Below are positions 8,907 to 18,149 of a stretch of 64,000 nucleotides of DNA, piece by piece. The position numbers were made by a program, and so were the translations under genes. The DNA is taken from NCBI GenBank assembly GCA_913020435.1, contig CAJVZZ010000001.1, positions 44,105 to 108,104 of the forward strand, written 5' to 3'. Source of the DNA: an uncultured Flavobacteriales bacterium (GTDB lineage: Bacteria > Bacteroidota > Bacteroidia > Flavobacteriales_G > Salibacteraceae). Each line of letters begins with the position of its first letter. Within the stretch, counting starts at the first letter, position 1. The notes under the pieces were generated by a model. It was not told the DNA's origin. It made no database searches and saw only the letters and a program-made list of their open reading frames with translations.

Positions 8907-9149
8907 ATGAACAAAAATAAATTTCTACTACTAGCCTTCGCACTGACTTTAGGGCTATCTTCTTGCAAAAAAAATTACGAATGTTGTTACTTCAATTCTG
9001 AAGGTGAAAAAATAGAAGAGGGTGATTTTATTTGTGGCGAAAAAAAAATGAGTGAGAACGAGGTTGTAGATTTAGAAGTAAGGATGAATGAAGCTTCTGC
9101 GGAATGGACTGGTTCCGGGAAATGTGAAACAATTACATTAGTTAAATAG
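8907..9149 (+). CDS. Small cysteine-rich lipoprotein, ECCY subgroup
   Basis: The 80-residue protein has a signal peptide MNKNKFLLLAFALTLGLSSC and a mature start CKKNYECCY, followed by DFICGEK, the acidic helix MSENEVVDLEVRM and GKCET near the end. The cysteine spacing matches the 8484 gene. No strong terminator separates it from the MauE-thioredoxin gene 96 bases downstream, so the two may be co-transcribed. Function is unknown. Confidence 0.78.
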   Translation: MNKNKFLLLAFALTLGLSSCKKNYECCYFNSEGEKIEEGDFICGEKKMSENEVVDLEVRMNEASAEWTGSGKCETITLVK

Positions 9150-9245
9150 ATTTTCACGTGAGAGTGCAAAGTCCTTTTTGTCGAAAGGGTATTTTGAAAC
9201 CTTTGTTGTACCAACCGAAGCAACACATTTGGTAAAACATTGAGC

Positions 9246-10175
9246 ATGACTATCGATAAAAAATTTGTTTTAAGGTATTTTCTTCAAGTTCTTCTTTCCA
9301 TTGTATTTTTAGTGTCGGGTTGGTTAAAACTATCACCGATAGAGCCATTTGAATTAACGCTCGTAGATACCGGTATAATTCCATGGTCGTTAGCGCCATA
9401 CACCGCTCGATTGCTCATAGCTTTGGAAGTATTTATAGGATTAGCACTTCTATTTAACACTAAGCATACAAGGTTTTTTTTAAAATGTGGTCTTTATTTA
9501 ACGCTATTTTTTTGTATCTATCTTTTGCTTTTGTGGTGGTTTAGAGGTAACGATATTAACTGCGGTTGTTTTGGTACCCAATTCAGTATGACTCCAATTG
9601 AGTCACTCTTAAAAAATGCACTTCTTATAATCGCAGTAATGGGAGCATTGAGGTTATCTGTTCCAACAAAAAGAAATTTTAAATGGGTTTATCTCTTTGG
9701 AGGGTTAGTAATTATCGTAATGCCCTTCATACTAAATCCGCCAGATGGATATTTTTCTTCTGTTGATGAAACCAATTATCCATATGAGTTAAGAACGGAA
9801 TTGATTCCAGATACTATCAAAATGCATATCCCTTTTAATATTGAAAAAGGAGAATACCTGATTGCTTTTCTAAGTATAACCTGTCCTCATTGTAAGGTAG
9901 GTGCTCAAAAACTGTCAGTTGCAGATAAGAAACATGAACTTCCACGAATACACGCGTTTTTTATTGGAGACGAAGATAAAATGGATGAGTTTCAGTTTGA
10001 ATCGAATAGTAATTTACCCTATACAATGTATCACGATCAGAGCTTTTTTAAATTTACTAAAGGACTTCTTCCTACATTTTTACTGATAAAAGATGGACAA
10101 GTTCTCAAGCGTTGGTCGGGCTCTGAATTCTCCTATGATGAAATTTCTAGGATTTCAAGCTATATAGATGAGTAA
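9246..10175 (+). CDS. MauE/DoxX-type membrane protein fused to a thioredoxin-like domain
   Basis: The ATG at 9246 is preferred over an in-frame TTG six bases earlier. The 309-residue protein has four to five membrane helices in residues 8-165, with the CGCFG motif (residues 106-110) typical of MauE/DoxX-like redox membrane proteins. A periplasmic thioredoxin-fold domain follows (residues 190-309) with a CPHC active site at 213-216 and a cis-Pro region LLPTFLL. Proteins of this build move electrons or disulfides across the inner membrane. Its place between genes for small Cys-rich lipoproteins suggests it forms or repairs their disulfides; this is inference from position only. Confidence 0.78.
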   Translation: MTIDKKFVLRYFLQVLLSIVFLVSGWLKLSPIEPFELTLVDTGIIPWSLAPYTARLLIALEVFIGLALLFNTKHTRFFLKCGLYLTLFFCIYLLLLWWFRGNDINCGCFGTQFSMTPIESLLKNALLIIAVMGALRLSVPTKRNFKWVYLFGGLVIIVMPFILNPPDGYFSSVDETNYPYELRTELIPDTIKMHIPFNIEKGEYLIAFLSITCPHCKVGAQKLSVADKKHELPRIHAFFIGDEDKMDEFQFESNSNLPYTMYHDQSFFKFTKGLLPTFLLIKDGQVLKRWSGSEFSYDEISRISSYIDE

Positions 10176-10248
10176 GGCATTCTTTTGATTTATGATAAGC
10201 TAAAACTAAATTTCCTTTATTATTGTAATAAATAGAAAAATAACGAAA

Positions 10249-10479
10249 ATGAAAAAATTAATATTTGTATTAGCTACGGGAGCATTATTTATAGGAATGT
10301 CTTCTTGTACAAAAGATTATGATTGTACATGTGTTACAACTGATCCAATTGTAGGATCTACTACTAACGTTAGCACAGTGAAAGGAACAAAGAAAACGTC
10401 TGAAACACTTTGTGATGCTGGTGATATTACCATAGGATCAGGAGATGCTGAAGTTAAAACTGAGTGTTCTATTAATTAG
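10249..10479 (+). CDS. Small cysteine-rich lipoprotein, CTC subgroup
   Basis: The 76-residue protein has signal peptide MKKLIFVLATGALFIGMSSC and a mature start CTKDYDCTC, with later cysteines in ETLCDAG and KTECSIN. It pairs best with the 8051 gene and the distant 60649-60930 gene: CTC motif, a Thr/Ser-rich middle and a lysine-rich VKGTKK segment. Function is unknown. It ends at a strong palindromic terminator shared with the convergent gene. Confidence 0.8.
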   Translation: MKKLIFVLATGALFIGMSSCTKDYDCTCVTTDPIVGSTTNVSTVKGTKKTSETLCDAGDITIGSGDAEVKTECSIN

Positions 10480-10496
10480 AGAACTAAAAATTATTT

Positions 10497-10529
10497 AAAA
10501 AAACTCTTGAATTTCAAGAGTTTTTTTTT
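10497..10529. terminator. Bidirectional palindromic terminator
   Basis: AAAAAACTCTTGA, loop ATT, TCAAGAGTTTTTT is nearly perfectly symmetrical with A and T tracts on both sides. It lies between a plus-strand lipoprotein and a minus-strand outer-membrane gene. Confidence 0.85.
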
Positions 10530-10531
10530 GC

Positions 10532-12643
10532 TTAAAACTTCCAAATAATCTGACTTTTTATTTCTGCACGTGTTCGGGTTTCAATCAAATCCTTGCCACT
10601 TCCAAAGTACTCTCTATCAGCTAAGAAGGTCTGGCCAATCTTAAAATTTAAGGTTAGACCTTCTAATATTTTATAGCGAACTACGCCATAAATTCTACTC
10701 CCGGTTAGGTAATAAGCAGGAACATTAAATTGATATAATAAATCATGCTCATAGGCATAGATTCGTGCATTGTAATCAGGTGCATCAAATAAGGCATAAC
10801 GAATCTTTAGGGTTAATTTATTATCTAACATGTTAAAATAAAGGTCGTTATAATATAAGTAGCCAATACTCAAGCTTTCTGGTGCATGCTCAAATTGTCT
10901 CACCTCGATCCGCGTTCTGAATCCAACCCAATCGGTGATGTTTGCACTAAATTGGAAGCGATATCGACTTGATTTTTCATCTGAAAGTACATTCGTAACA
11001 GTTGTCTCTTCTATTGGTGCATTGCGTTCTTTAGTCTCATGACGATAAAGCAGAATTACTTCTTGTCCCCGTTTTGGCTTAATGGTTAGTTGTCCACTAA
11101 ATTCTTGACCTCCAGAAGGAGCATCTGCTCGGAAGGAAAGCCAGGGAAATGAATAAACATCATAGAATGCATTAAAGATCACTTTCTTGATGGGGTACAT
11201 TTCCACTCCAAAGTAGACACCGTTTTCGTTTAGAACTCCATTTTTCTCACCAAAAGCATTCGCAAATTGAGAACGATAATCTTTGGCATAGTAGCGTTGT
11301 AAAACACTCATTTTTAAACGACTATCTAGATTCATTAATACTCCATTCAAGGTTGCGTTGCCACCTCCAATACTTTGTGCCGTTTCCCCGAAAAAGTGAA
11401 ATTTTCCTAGTGTCCATTGATAATCAACCCCAATATTGGTGAGCTTATCACCTTCAAATTCATGAAATTGGTAGTAAGTAAGAGCTCTATCTAATGTTTG
11501 ATCGTATTCTGATTGAACACCTAAGACACCAATTTGAAACCCTTTTAAATCTAAACCTAGCCGCGCTGCAATAATTTTTTCTTCAATGGCATCTTTATCT
11601 ATAAGCTCAGATGGTAAACGGTGCATTCCACTTGCTTGAAAGGAACTAAAACTTGATGTTTCTTCACCTGTCAAGGTATCTAATTGAAGGTTTAGGTTTC
11701 CATCAATTTGTTTTTGAGAATAGGCGATTGTAAGTTTTAGTTTATCTGTACCCAGAACCGCTGCTGCTCCGCGCAAAAAGTTATTCTCGTCAGTAGAGGT
11801 ATAAGCACGTATTTGCTGTGCATATCGTTTTATGTTTACTGTTTGAGTAGGGGATTTTCTAAAACCAAAACCTGACCAAACAGTCAAACCTTGCCCCATT
11901 TGTAATTGGTAATCTCCAATAGCAATCTTGTCTATTGGACCTATGTTCTGTAAAAACAAATGTGCCGAATAAAAATCAAATCCATTTTGTTGACTTCCTG
12001 AGGCAAACTCTTCTCCAGGATCTTTTTCACCTGTTATTCCTGCGCTTATAGTTTTACTGTATCGAAAGCGATAACGTGCATAAACCCTATCTGGACCACC
12101 TAGGTATTTTGCATTAGGATTTGCGGCCAATATTGAATCGCTTACTTCATTGTATCCTAATGAAGTTGGCAATGTTCTTATGTGACGCACAATGAGTTCA
12201 TGTCGCCCATATTTTAATACATTTTTTGGCCGAATTTTTCTTTTCGATACAATCGGTTGAACGTTAATAAAAGGAAGTATTTGCTGAATTATTTCCGGTT
12301 CAAACCCATCAATTGTTCGCAGTTCATAAACACTAGCAAATCCTCTATTTTTCGATTGGTAGTAAAGAAGAGCTTGGATTTGAAAATCATTCAATAATTG
12401 AAGATCAATTAGTTCTTCTTTAGTTGCGTCATTTAGATTGATGGGATTTTCCAAATAGAAGTAAAGTTGGTCAAAAAGTGTGGTCAAATCAACTTCCTCT
12501 GCCTCTAAAGATTGCATTAGATATTCAATTCTATCCTCAATTATTTTGGTTGATTCTTTTTCCAATTTTTCTTTTTGTGCAAAACTTAAAAACGAACCTA
12601 AGGAAAAGGCAATAAGCAATATGTACTTATTCCATTTAATCAT
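10532..12643 (-). CDS. Helix-hairpin-helix, outer-membrane barrel-like protein
   Basis: The 703-residue protein has a signal peptide MIKWNKYILLIAFSLGSFLSFAQ. Residues 55-130 hold ComEA-like helix-hairpin-helix repeats (NLNDATKEELIDLQLLN, then SVYELRTIDGFEPEIIQQIL). Residues 140-703 are rich in alternating beta strands with aromatic ends and finish IIWKF, as in outer-membrane barrels. Proteins with this pairing are widespread in Bacteroidota and have no assigned role that I can name. It overlaps the preceding gene's stop by 8 bases, so the two are translationally coupled. Confidence 0.7.
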   Translation of the reverse strand: MIKWNKYILLIAFSLGSFLSFAQKEKLEKESTKIIEDRIEYLMQSLEAEEVDLTTLFDQLYFYLENPINLNDATKEELIDLQLLNDFQIQALLYYQSKNRGFASVYELRTIDGFEPEIIQQILPFINVQPIVSKRKIRPKNVLKYGRHELIVRHIRTLPTSLGYNEVSDSILAANPNAKYLGGPDRVYARYRFRYSKTISAGITGEKDPGEEFASGSQQNGFDFYSAHLFLQNIGPIDKIAIGDYQLQMGQGLTVWSGFGFRKSPTQTVNIKRYAQQIRAYTSTDENNFLRGAAAVLGTDKLKLTIAYSQKQIDGNLNLQLDTLTGEETSSFSSFQASGMHRLPSELIDKDAIEEKIIAARLGLDLKGFQIGVLGVQSEYDQTLDRALTYYQFHEFEGDKLTNIGVDYQWTLGKFHFFGETAQSIGGGNATLNGVLMNLDSRLKMSVLQRYYAKDYRSQFANAFGEKNGVLNENGVYFGVEMYPIKKVIFNAFYDVYSFPWLSFRADAPSGGQEFSGQLTIKPKRGQEVILLYRHETKERNAPIEETTVTNVLSDEKSSRYRFQFSANITDWVGFRTRIEVRQFEHAPESLSIGYLYYNDLYFNMLDNKLTLKIRYALFDAPDYNARIYAYEHDLLYQFNVPAYYLTGSRIYGVVRYKILEGLTLNFKIGQTFLADREYFGSGKDLIETRTRAEIKSQIIWKF

Positions 12644-13472
12644 TGCGATTCAGTTGCCATCTAATGGTCATATTGGGTATAAAGCCCAATGCCTGGTGAT
12701 ATTCTGAGGCTATGTCTATTTCCCAATCATCAAGATTGATTCCAGCACCGAAGGAAACTTTACGTTGGAAAGAATTTATCCCGAATCGTACATCAAATTT
12801 TTCATGAACGCTATATTCAGTTCCAGCTTTCACGTTCATTTTTGCTTCTAAGTCTTTTTCAATTTCAAAAACAGTTACGAGTTTATCATTAAACTGATAG
12901 CTTATTCCTGATTTTAGGATGGTAGGAACTCTATCGTTTAATGTTTTGTCTAAGCTTGTCCTGGTTGGATTGTATACATGAACACCTAAAACTAAGTTTT
13001 CGGTGAGTTGGCCTCGAATTCCAAACTGCGCAAAAAGAACACCTTTACTGCCATAAGGCTCAGTAAATCGAGTTTGCAAGTAATCGAGCTGTAGGCCCAT
13101 AGAAATAATATCTCCAAACTTTTTTGCGAAAGCAAGACCATATTTATTTTCTGCATATTGGTCAAACCCAAAAGAAGAAACATTGATTCCAATTACACCA
13201 ATAGATTTTATTGGAATGGCTAAAGCAGCCGATTTTAGACCAGTTTCGCTTAATAGAAAGTTATTTTTATATGCTATTCCAACTCCAAAATGAGATATAC
13301 CAGCTAAGCCAGCTTGGTTATGAAAGTTTGAAAATACATTTACGAAAGTACTCGAAGCATTTCCCATTGCCGAGGCTCTGGAGCCAATCGGATAATTATT
13401 ATTCGATGCGAATATCGAAGAGGAGGTTAGCAAAAACATTGAAAAACAAACCACCCAAATGGAATTTTTCAT
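12636..13472 (-). CDS. Outer-membrane beta-barrel protein (PorV/FadL-like appearance)
   Basis: The reading frame opens at 13505, but the Met at 13472 starts a proper signal peptide (MKNSIWVVCFSMFLLTSSSIFA). The mature protein begins NYPIGSRASAMGNASSTFVN, the pattern seen at the N-terminus of PorV/UPF0164-type barrels (Gly-x-Arg-x-x-x-Met-Gly, then Asn/Pro-rich turn). The rest is strand-rich with a barrel-like end. A specific role in type IX secretion is possible but not shown. It is coupled to the helix-hairpin-helix gene downstream. Confidence 0.65.
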   Translation of the reverse strand: MKNSIWVVCFSMFLLTSSSIFASNNNYPIGSRASAMGNASSTFVNVFSNFHNQAGLAGISHFGVGIAYKNNFLLSETGLKSAALAIPIKSIGVIGINVSSFGFDQYAENKYGLAFAKKFGDIISMGLQLDYLQTRFTEPYGSKGVLFAQFGIRGQLTENLVLGVHVYNPTRTSLDKTLNDRVPTILKSGISYQFNDKLVTVFEIEKDLEAKMNVKAGTEYSVHEKFDVRFGINSFQRKVSFGAGINLDDWEIDIASEYHQALGFIPNMTIRWQLNRND

Positions 13473-13522
13473 TTCTGAAAAATAGGAAGATGCTTTCTGT
13501 TCCATGTTTCGATTAGGTTAAG

Positions 13523-14026
13523 CTATTGCTTAGATTCCATTTCATTAGCGGAAGCTAAAACTTTAGCTTTTAGATCCATTTTAAATTTTTCTATATTTTC
13601 ATAGATAGCAGGATGATGGGCGCCAATCATTTGAGCGGCAAGAATACCAGCGTTTTTTGCTCCATTAAGAGCAACGGTAGCTACAGGTATACCATTCGGC
13701 ATTTGCAGTATAGACAGAATACTGTCCCAGCCATCAATGGAGTTACTCGATTTTATAGGTACACCAATAACAGGCAGCGAAGTTAACGAAGCTGTCATTC
13801 CAGGTAAATGTGCAGCTCCACCTGCACCTGCAATTATTACTTTTAGTCCACGGCCATAAGCTTCTTTAGCATAGTCAAACATCCTTTCTGGCGTGCGGTG
13901 CGCAGAAACAACAGTTAGTTCATATTCAACTCCAAGTTCTTTTAAAACGTCAGCTGCATCTTGCATAACAGGGAGGTCACTTTTACTGCCCATTATGATT
14001 CCTACTTTACCAACCATACCAATCAT
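13523..14026 (-). CDS. purE: 5-(carboxyamino)imidazole ribonucleotide mutase PurE
   Basis: The 167-residue protein is a class I PurE, which converts N5-CAIR to CAIR in purine synthesis. It shows [14 protein letters not shown] at the N-terminus, the catalytic histidine in SAHRTPERM, the [12 protein letters not shown] loop and [10 protein letters not shown]. Its ATG overlaps the rlmB stop codon as TAATG, so it is translationally coupled to rlmB. No purK is visible nearby. Confidence 0.97.
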   Translation of the reverse strand: MIGMVGKVGIIMGSKSDLPVMQDAADVLKELGVEYELTVVSAHRTPERMFDYAKEAYGRGLKVIIAGAGGAAHLPGMTASLTSLPVIGVPIKSSNSIDGWDSILSILQMPNGIPVATVALNGAKNAGILAAQMIGAHHPAIYENIEKFKMDLKAKVLASANEMESKQ

Positions 14027-14775
14027 TATTTAAAATTTTGTTGTCGTTCTACTTCCGATAAAATCATTCCTGCTGCAACGGCAACATTGAGTGAAGCCAT
14101 TTTGCCTCCCATCGGAATTTTAGCAACGTGATTTACTTTCTCTAATGTTTTTGGATGCACACCTTCACCTTCATCTCCCATGATAATGGCAATTGGCCCC
14201 GTAAGATCAGTTTGATAAATATTATCTTTTGCTTGCTCTGAGCTTGCAACCAATTTTACACCGCAACTTTGAATAAATTCAATAGTACTTCCAAAATGAA
14301 TTTCCTTACATATCGGTAAATTGAAGATTGCTCCGGCAGAGGTTTTTACAACATCAGCATTGATGGGTACAGAATTTCTTGCCGGTAAAACAATTGCATT
14401 AACTCCCATGCATTCGGCAGTTCTGACTATAGACCCAAAATTTCTGACATCTGTAATTCCATCAAGAATTAAGATTCTAGGCACAATACCTGCTTCAATT
14501 AATTTGGGCAGTATTTCTTCAATAGATCCATTTTCAATTGGAGAGACAAACCCAACAAAACCTTGATGATTTTTTGGTGTTAATCGAAATAATTTCTCAG
14601 CCGGGACCTCCTTAACTACTACTCCTGCTTTTCGAGCCATACGCTTAAGTTCGGTCGCGTTTTCTCCTTTAAGTCCTGTTTGGACTAGTAGTTTGTCAAT
14701 CACTTTTCCGGTTAAAATTGCTTCTTTAACTGGGTGAATTCCATAAATCAGATTATCGTTTTCTTCTTCTTGCAT
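14026..14775 (-). CDS. rlmB: 23S rRNA (guanosine-2'-O-) methyltransferase RlmB, TrmH family
   Basis: The frame is open to 14868, but the Met at 14775 ([16 protein letters not shown]) matches the usual RlmB start and lies two bases from the upstream stop codon. The 249-residue protein has the N-terminal substrate-binding domain ([10 protein letters not shown]) and a SPOUT domain with [23 protein letters not shown] and [17 protein letters not shown]. RlmB methylates 2'-O of a guanosine in domain V of 23S rRNA. It is part of a minus-strand run: GWxTD lipoprotein, rlmB, purE. Confidence 0.9.
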   Translation of the reverse strand: MQEEENDNLIYGIHPVKEAILTGKVIDKLLVQTGLKGENATELKRMARKAGVVVKEVPAEKLFRLTPKNHQGFVGFVSPIENGSIEEILPKLIEAGIVPRILILDGITDVRNFGSIVRTAECMGVNAIVLPARNSVPINADVVKTSAGAIFNLPICKEIHFGSTIEFIQSCGVKLVASSEQAKDNIYQTDLTGPIAIIMGDEGEGVHPKTLEKVNHVAKIPMGGKMASLNVAVAAGMILSEVERQQNFK

Positions 14776-14776
14776 T

Positions 14777-16051
14777 CTAATAGTTATATACTCTTCCTTG
14801 TCTCCAAGTGTCAACCGCATTGTACCAAAATGATTTGTATTCAGGACTTCTTTTAAGCCTAAAATCATTGTCGCTAAACGGGTTAAAGGTTTTTGTAAAA
14901 TTAAAAGTTAAATTGGGTTGAGATTTGTTGTTTCCATAAATCCAACTTTCGCCAGATACTGATCGGTAAATATTATCGGGAGGCCCAAATACAACGTACA
15001 CTAATCCTCTATCACTTTTCCAACCAGGAACATGCGAAGTAAAGAATTCATTCGAGTCTTCAATACGACTGTAATAGTTACGTATTAATCTCCTCGATTT
15101 GTCTGGACTTGATGTTCTATCCAGCCAAAATTCATCCACAGCGTCTTGCGAATCTATCGCTTCAGATATGGCTTTATATTCTTTGTTAGTGCTAATAAAT
15201 CGAAGTGAGGGCAGCATGTCTTCATGCTTTTTAATTGCTGGGAAGTATTTGTCAACTCGCATAATGGTTAATCCTTCTGTGGCCGTTGAATCTGACTGAA
15301 TATGATATAATCCTTCTAGCATAAAATTAGTTTCAAAGGAACTATTCTCGTCTAAAGTCACGTAATAGAAACTATCGGGCTCAAAATCAAATCGTTTAGC
15401 ACTATAACTTATGAATGGCGGTGGAGAAAGCGGAAATTCTCTATCGTAGTATTTTACGATTATGCGTTTGATCATTTTGTCGCTGTGCGTGACTCGCACC
15501 GCACCATTATTATTGATTTGATAACTCAGCAGTGGCTGTTGAGTTTTTACGTTTTCCGTGAAGTAGTTCTGCCTGTTTTGACGAGAAGTTTTATCAATTT
15601 GAATCAACTGCTCTTCCTCAATATCTCTGTTCAAGTCTTTTACAATTACTCTAAGTATGTAACGCTTAGGATACTGTGCTTTTATGTTAAACATGCCAGT
15701 AATGGATTTATTAACTTTTTCATTATTTACATCGGAAATGACAAAAGACGCCGAATCAATTATAGTGGTTGAAGTAAAAGATTCATAAAGCAAATACATG
15801 AATTTTAGATTAGCGGTATAATCTTTTAAATTTTCAGGTTTGTTATATAATAATCCATTGCTAAGTATTTGAAAATGAACTTCTGAATTACCCTCTGTCT
15901 CATGAAAAACAGTAAATTTTGGTTTGATAATAAGCTCGGAGCCTTTGTACAATTTAGCGAAATTGTATTTGCTCATATTCTGGGTTGTAGTGCAGGAGCA
16001 GGCTAGCCAACTTACTAATATTATAATACCCAAAAGGCGAAAAATGCGCAT
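14777..16051 (-). CDS. GWxTD-domain lipoprotein
   Basis: The start at 16051 (MRIFRLLGIIILVSWLACSC) gives a lipoprotein signal with lipobox LACS; the frame is open to 16075. The mature 400-odd residues have strand-rich Ig-like N-terminal parts and a C-terminal GWxTD domain (about residues 310-424), with EFWLDRTSS, the loop VPGWKSDRGLVYVVFGPPD and a final WRQGRVYNY. The motif itself reads GWKSD, Ser replacing Thr. GWxTD proteins are common in Bacteroidota and of unknown function. A perfect -7 box ends four bases before this start codon. Confidence 0.85.
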   Translation of the reverse strand: MRIFRLLGIIILVSWLACSCTTTQNMSKYNFAKLYKGSELIIKPKFTVFHETEGNSEVHFQILSNGLLYNKPENLKDYTANLKFMYLLYESFTSTTIIDSASFVISDVNNEKVNKSITGMFNIKAQYPKRYILRVIVKDLNRDIEEEQLIQIDKTSRQNRQNYFTENVKTQQPLLSYQINNNGAVRVTHSDKMIKRIIVKYYDREFPLSPPPFISYSAKRFDFEPDSFYYVTLDENSSFETNFMLEGLYHIQSDSTATEGLTIMRVDKYFPAIKKHEDMLPSLRFISTNKEYKAISEAIDSQDAVDEFWLDRTSSPDKSRRLIRNYYSRIEDSNEFFTSHVPGWKSDRGLVYVVFGPPDNIYRSVSGESWIYGNNKSQPNLTFNFTKTFNPFSDNDFRLKRSPEYKSFWYNAVDTWRQGRVYNY

Positions 16052-16055
16052 CCGA

Positions 16056-16063
16056 CAAAGGTA
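16056..16063 (-). promoter_or_regulatory. -7 box abutting the GWxTD gene start (TACCTTTG)
   Basis: The minus strand reads TACCTTTG, then four bases, then ATG at 16051. Transcription would begin at or within a few bases of the start codon, so a leaderless message is likely if this box is used. Confidence 0.55.
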
Positions 16064-16085
16064 ATGGTTCGTCACGGTTTTATAT

Positions 16086-17831
16086 TTAGAAAAAGTTTAC
16101 AAATCCAAAATGAATTTTAGCCGCTCTAATTAGAATAGGATTGGACATTTGTTTACCTAAGGCATAAGAGACAGAAAAGATACCAATCTTTGTATCGAAG
16201 CTAATACCAGTTCCAAAACCGAAAGGCGTATCCGTAATAAAGGCAGTTGAACTTTGATTTTCGTACCACCCTTGGTCATAAAAAATGCTGAAGTATGAGT
16301 TTTCTTCTAGTATAAATCGGTATTCGAACGTGAAAACGGAATAACTGCTTGCAAATATTGATTCCTCGTCAAATCCTCTTAAAGTTTTAAGTCCACCTAT
16401 TCTGAATAATTCATTTGTAAATAAGTTTTCATTGATCAAAACACCTGAGTTATTTCCAAACATTATCGTGTGTCTTGCAAAAAGAGGAATAAAATATCTT
16501 GCAGTTACTTGTCCCTTAATTCTTGTAGTTTTTAACTTCAGAGAATCATATAAAATTGGATTGATAGAAGGGTTTTGTCTTATTTCTTTATTACCAAATC
16601 CAACTTGCCCTTCAATATCAAATCCTTTTGTGGGATTAAGCCGATAATCCAATTCTTCAATTTTACTTCCAAATCCAAAGGAGTTTATTATCACATCCGC
16701 ATATTCTGGTAATGCAGAGGCAATGTCCAAATCCAATGTTGAAATGAGGTTGGATTGTTCTTTTTCCCAAAACACTTTTACATAATCACCACCTCTAAAT
16801 ATATATTGTATACCAACATCTGTAGTTACAGTGCTAAAAGTGGTGTCTCTGCGATAAATGTGTAAAGTTGCATCAACGCCTAATGGCGTATCGAATAAAA
16901 AGGGATATTGGATTCTAGCCTTTAGATCTTGAGTTTGAGTTTGCATTTTTTTCCAACTTACATCTAAAACTTCTCCTTTTCCAATTGCATTTTGAAGTTT
17001 CAGTTTAATGTCTCCGGTAACAAGCAGTTTTCCGGTAACATCATCAGGCATAAAACCAATAATTCCATCAAAATCATTGGCTTTTTTATGGTTGATATAA
17101 ACGTACAGTTTAGTTGAATTTGCTTCAATTCCAAATTCAACTTCAGCAGCGCGGTATTCATCAGTAAAAGCGAGTTCTTTAATGCGTAAAGGGATATCTC
17201 GAATTAATTTTTCATTGTATAAATCCCCAGATTTAATCCCTAGGTAATTACTTAAATATCGATTGCTGATTTTTGCTGTTCCCGTTATTATTACGGTATC
17301 GATTGTTATTTCAATCGATTTGTCAATTTTTAATTGTGCTTCAATTTGCTGCTTTTTCACGTTCACTGAGTCGAATTGAATAGAGGCAAATGGATAACCA
17401 TTATTTTCATAATAATCGATTACTCTGCTAAAAAGCTCATTTACGTTAGATGATGAAATTGGTCGGTTTTGATAAATTTTGTCGCGAAAACCAATTTTAC
17501 TGAGCATGCCTTCTTCTGCATTACCAGCATCTAATTTTTTCCATTCAAATTGTTTTCCAATGGCAACTTCAATGATCCATGGTGTTGAAGTTGAATCAAA
17601 TTTCACGATTTCACTTGAAATGTAGCCTTGAGCAGATAGTTTACCGAACAACCGATCCTTCTGAATTTTAAATTCCTTGGCTGTTAGGTTTTTTCCATTA
17701 GAGTTCTTTTTTAGCTTTTTAGTCGGCTCACTATCAGACCAGTATATCTGATAGGAAATTTTTTTTTGCTGCTGTCCATGTAAAGTGACTGTAGCAAGTG
17801 TAAAAACGAATATGAGAAATAGTCTTACCAA
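16086..17831 (-). CDS. Omp85/BamA-TamA family outer-membrane protein
   Basis: The 581-residue protein starts with TTG, and the resulting MVRLFLIFVFTLATVTLHGQ is a good signal peptide. Residues 30-250 contain POTRA-like modules (for example TIDTVIITGTAKISNRYLSNYLGIKSGDLYNE). The C-terminal half is a 16-strand-type surface antigen barrel with the GGLKTLRGFDEE motif (Omp85 loop L6 pattern, RGF) and a C-terminal aromatic residue. It inserts or translocates outer-membrane proteins. The short POTRA section makes it more TamA-like than BamA-like. A TamB-like gene is 10 kb away. Confidence 0.8.
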   Translation of the reverse strand: MVRLFLIFVFTLATVTLHGQQQKKISYQIYWSDSEPTKKLKKNSNGKNLTAKEFKIQKDRLFGKLSAQGYISSEIVKFDSTSTPWIIEVAIGKQFEWKKLDAGNAEEGMLSKIGFRDKIYQNRPISSSNVNELFSRVIDYYENNGYPFASIQFDSVNVKKQQIEAQLKIDKSIEITIDTVIITGTAKISNRYLSNYLGIKSGDLYNEKLIRDIPLRIKELAFTDEYRAAEVEFGIEANSTKLYVYINHKKANDFDGIIGFMPDDVTGKLLVTGDIKLKLQNAIGKGEVLDVSWKKMQTQTQDLKARIQYPFLFDTPLGVDATLHIYRRDTTFSTVTTDVGIQYIFRGGDYVKVFWEKEQSNLISTLDLDIASALPEYADVIINSFGFGSKIEELDYRLNPTKGFDIEGQVGFGNKEIRQNPSINPILYDSLKLKTTRIKGQVTARYFIPLFARHTIMFGNNSGVLINENLFTNELFRIGGLKTLRGFDEESIFASSYSVFTFEYRFILEENSYFSIFYDQGWYENQSSTAFITDTPFGFGTGISFDTKIGIFSVSYALGKQMSNPILIRAAKIHFGFVNFF

Positions 17832-18149
17832 TTCAGCTAAATAAATTCTAGAACGATGTTCGTACCAAAATATTGGTCAAAAATAGAGGCACTAATCCAG
17901 ATAAGTGCCAGTCAGACTGAATTTAGTTCATCATCTTTCCAATTTCAAACAATTAAGAGATACTGAATCCTTCTCAAATGGTCAATTAGTCAAGTTTAAA
18001 ATGACGTTTTGTAATTTAAATGCATACCTAAAAAATGTTCATAAGCTCGTTTATAAACTCGTTCAAAACTTAAATTTTCAGTGTAAAACAATTGTTTGTA
18101 ATCTCATTTTTATTTGTTGATTTCTGTTTAATCCCGTTACTTTGTAATT
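17832..18149. other. Divergent intergenic region upstream of dnaB
   Basis: No gene is supported here; the one 71-codon frame (17905-18120) has no family features. A near-match -7 box TTACTTTG (18137-18144) ends five bases before the dnaB ATG, with TTG triplets about 20 bases further upstream. Confidence 0.6.

Noticed and set aside
17905..18120. 71-codon frame upstream of dnaB
   Set aside because: No signal, motif or promoter pattern; it lies in a divergent promoter region.
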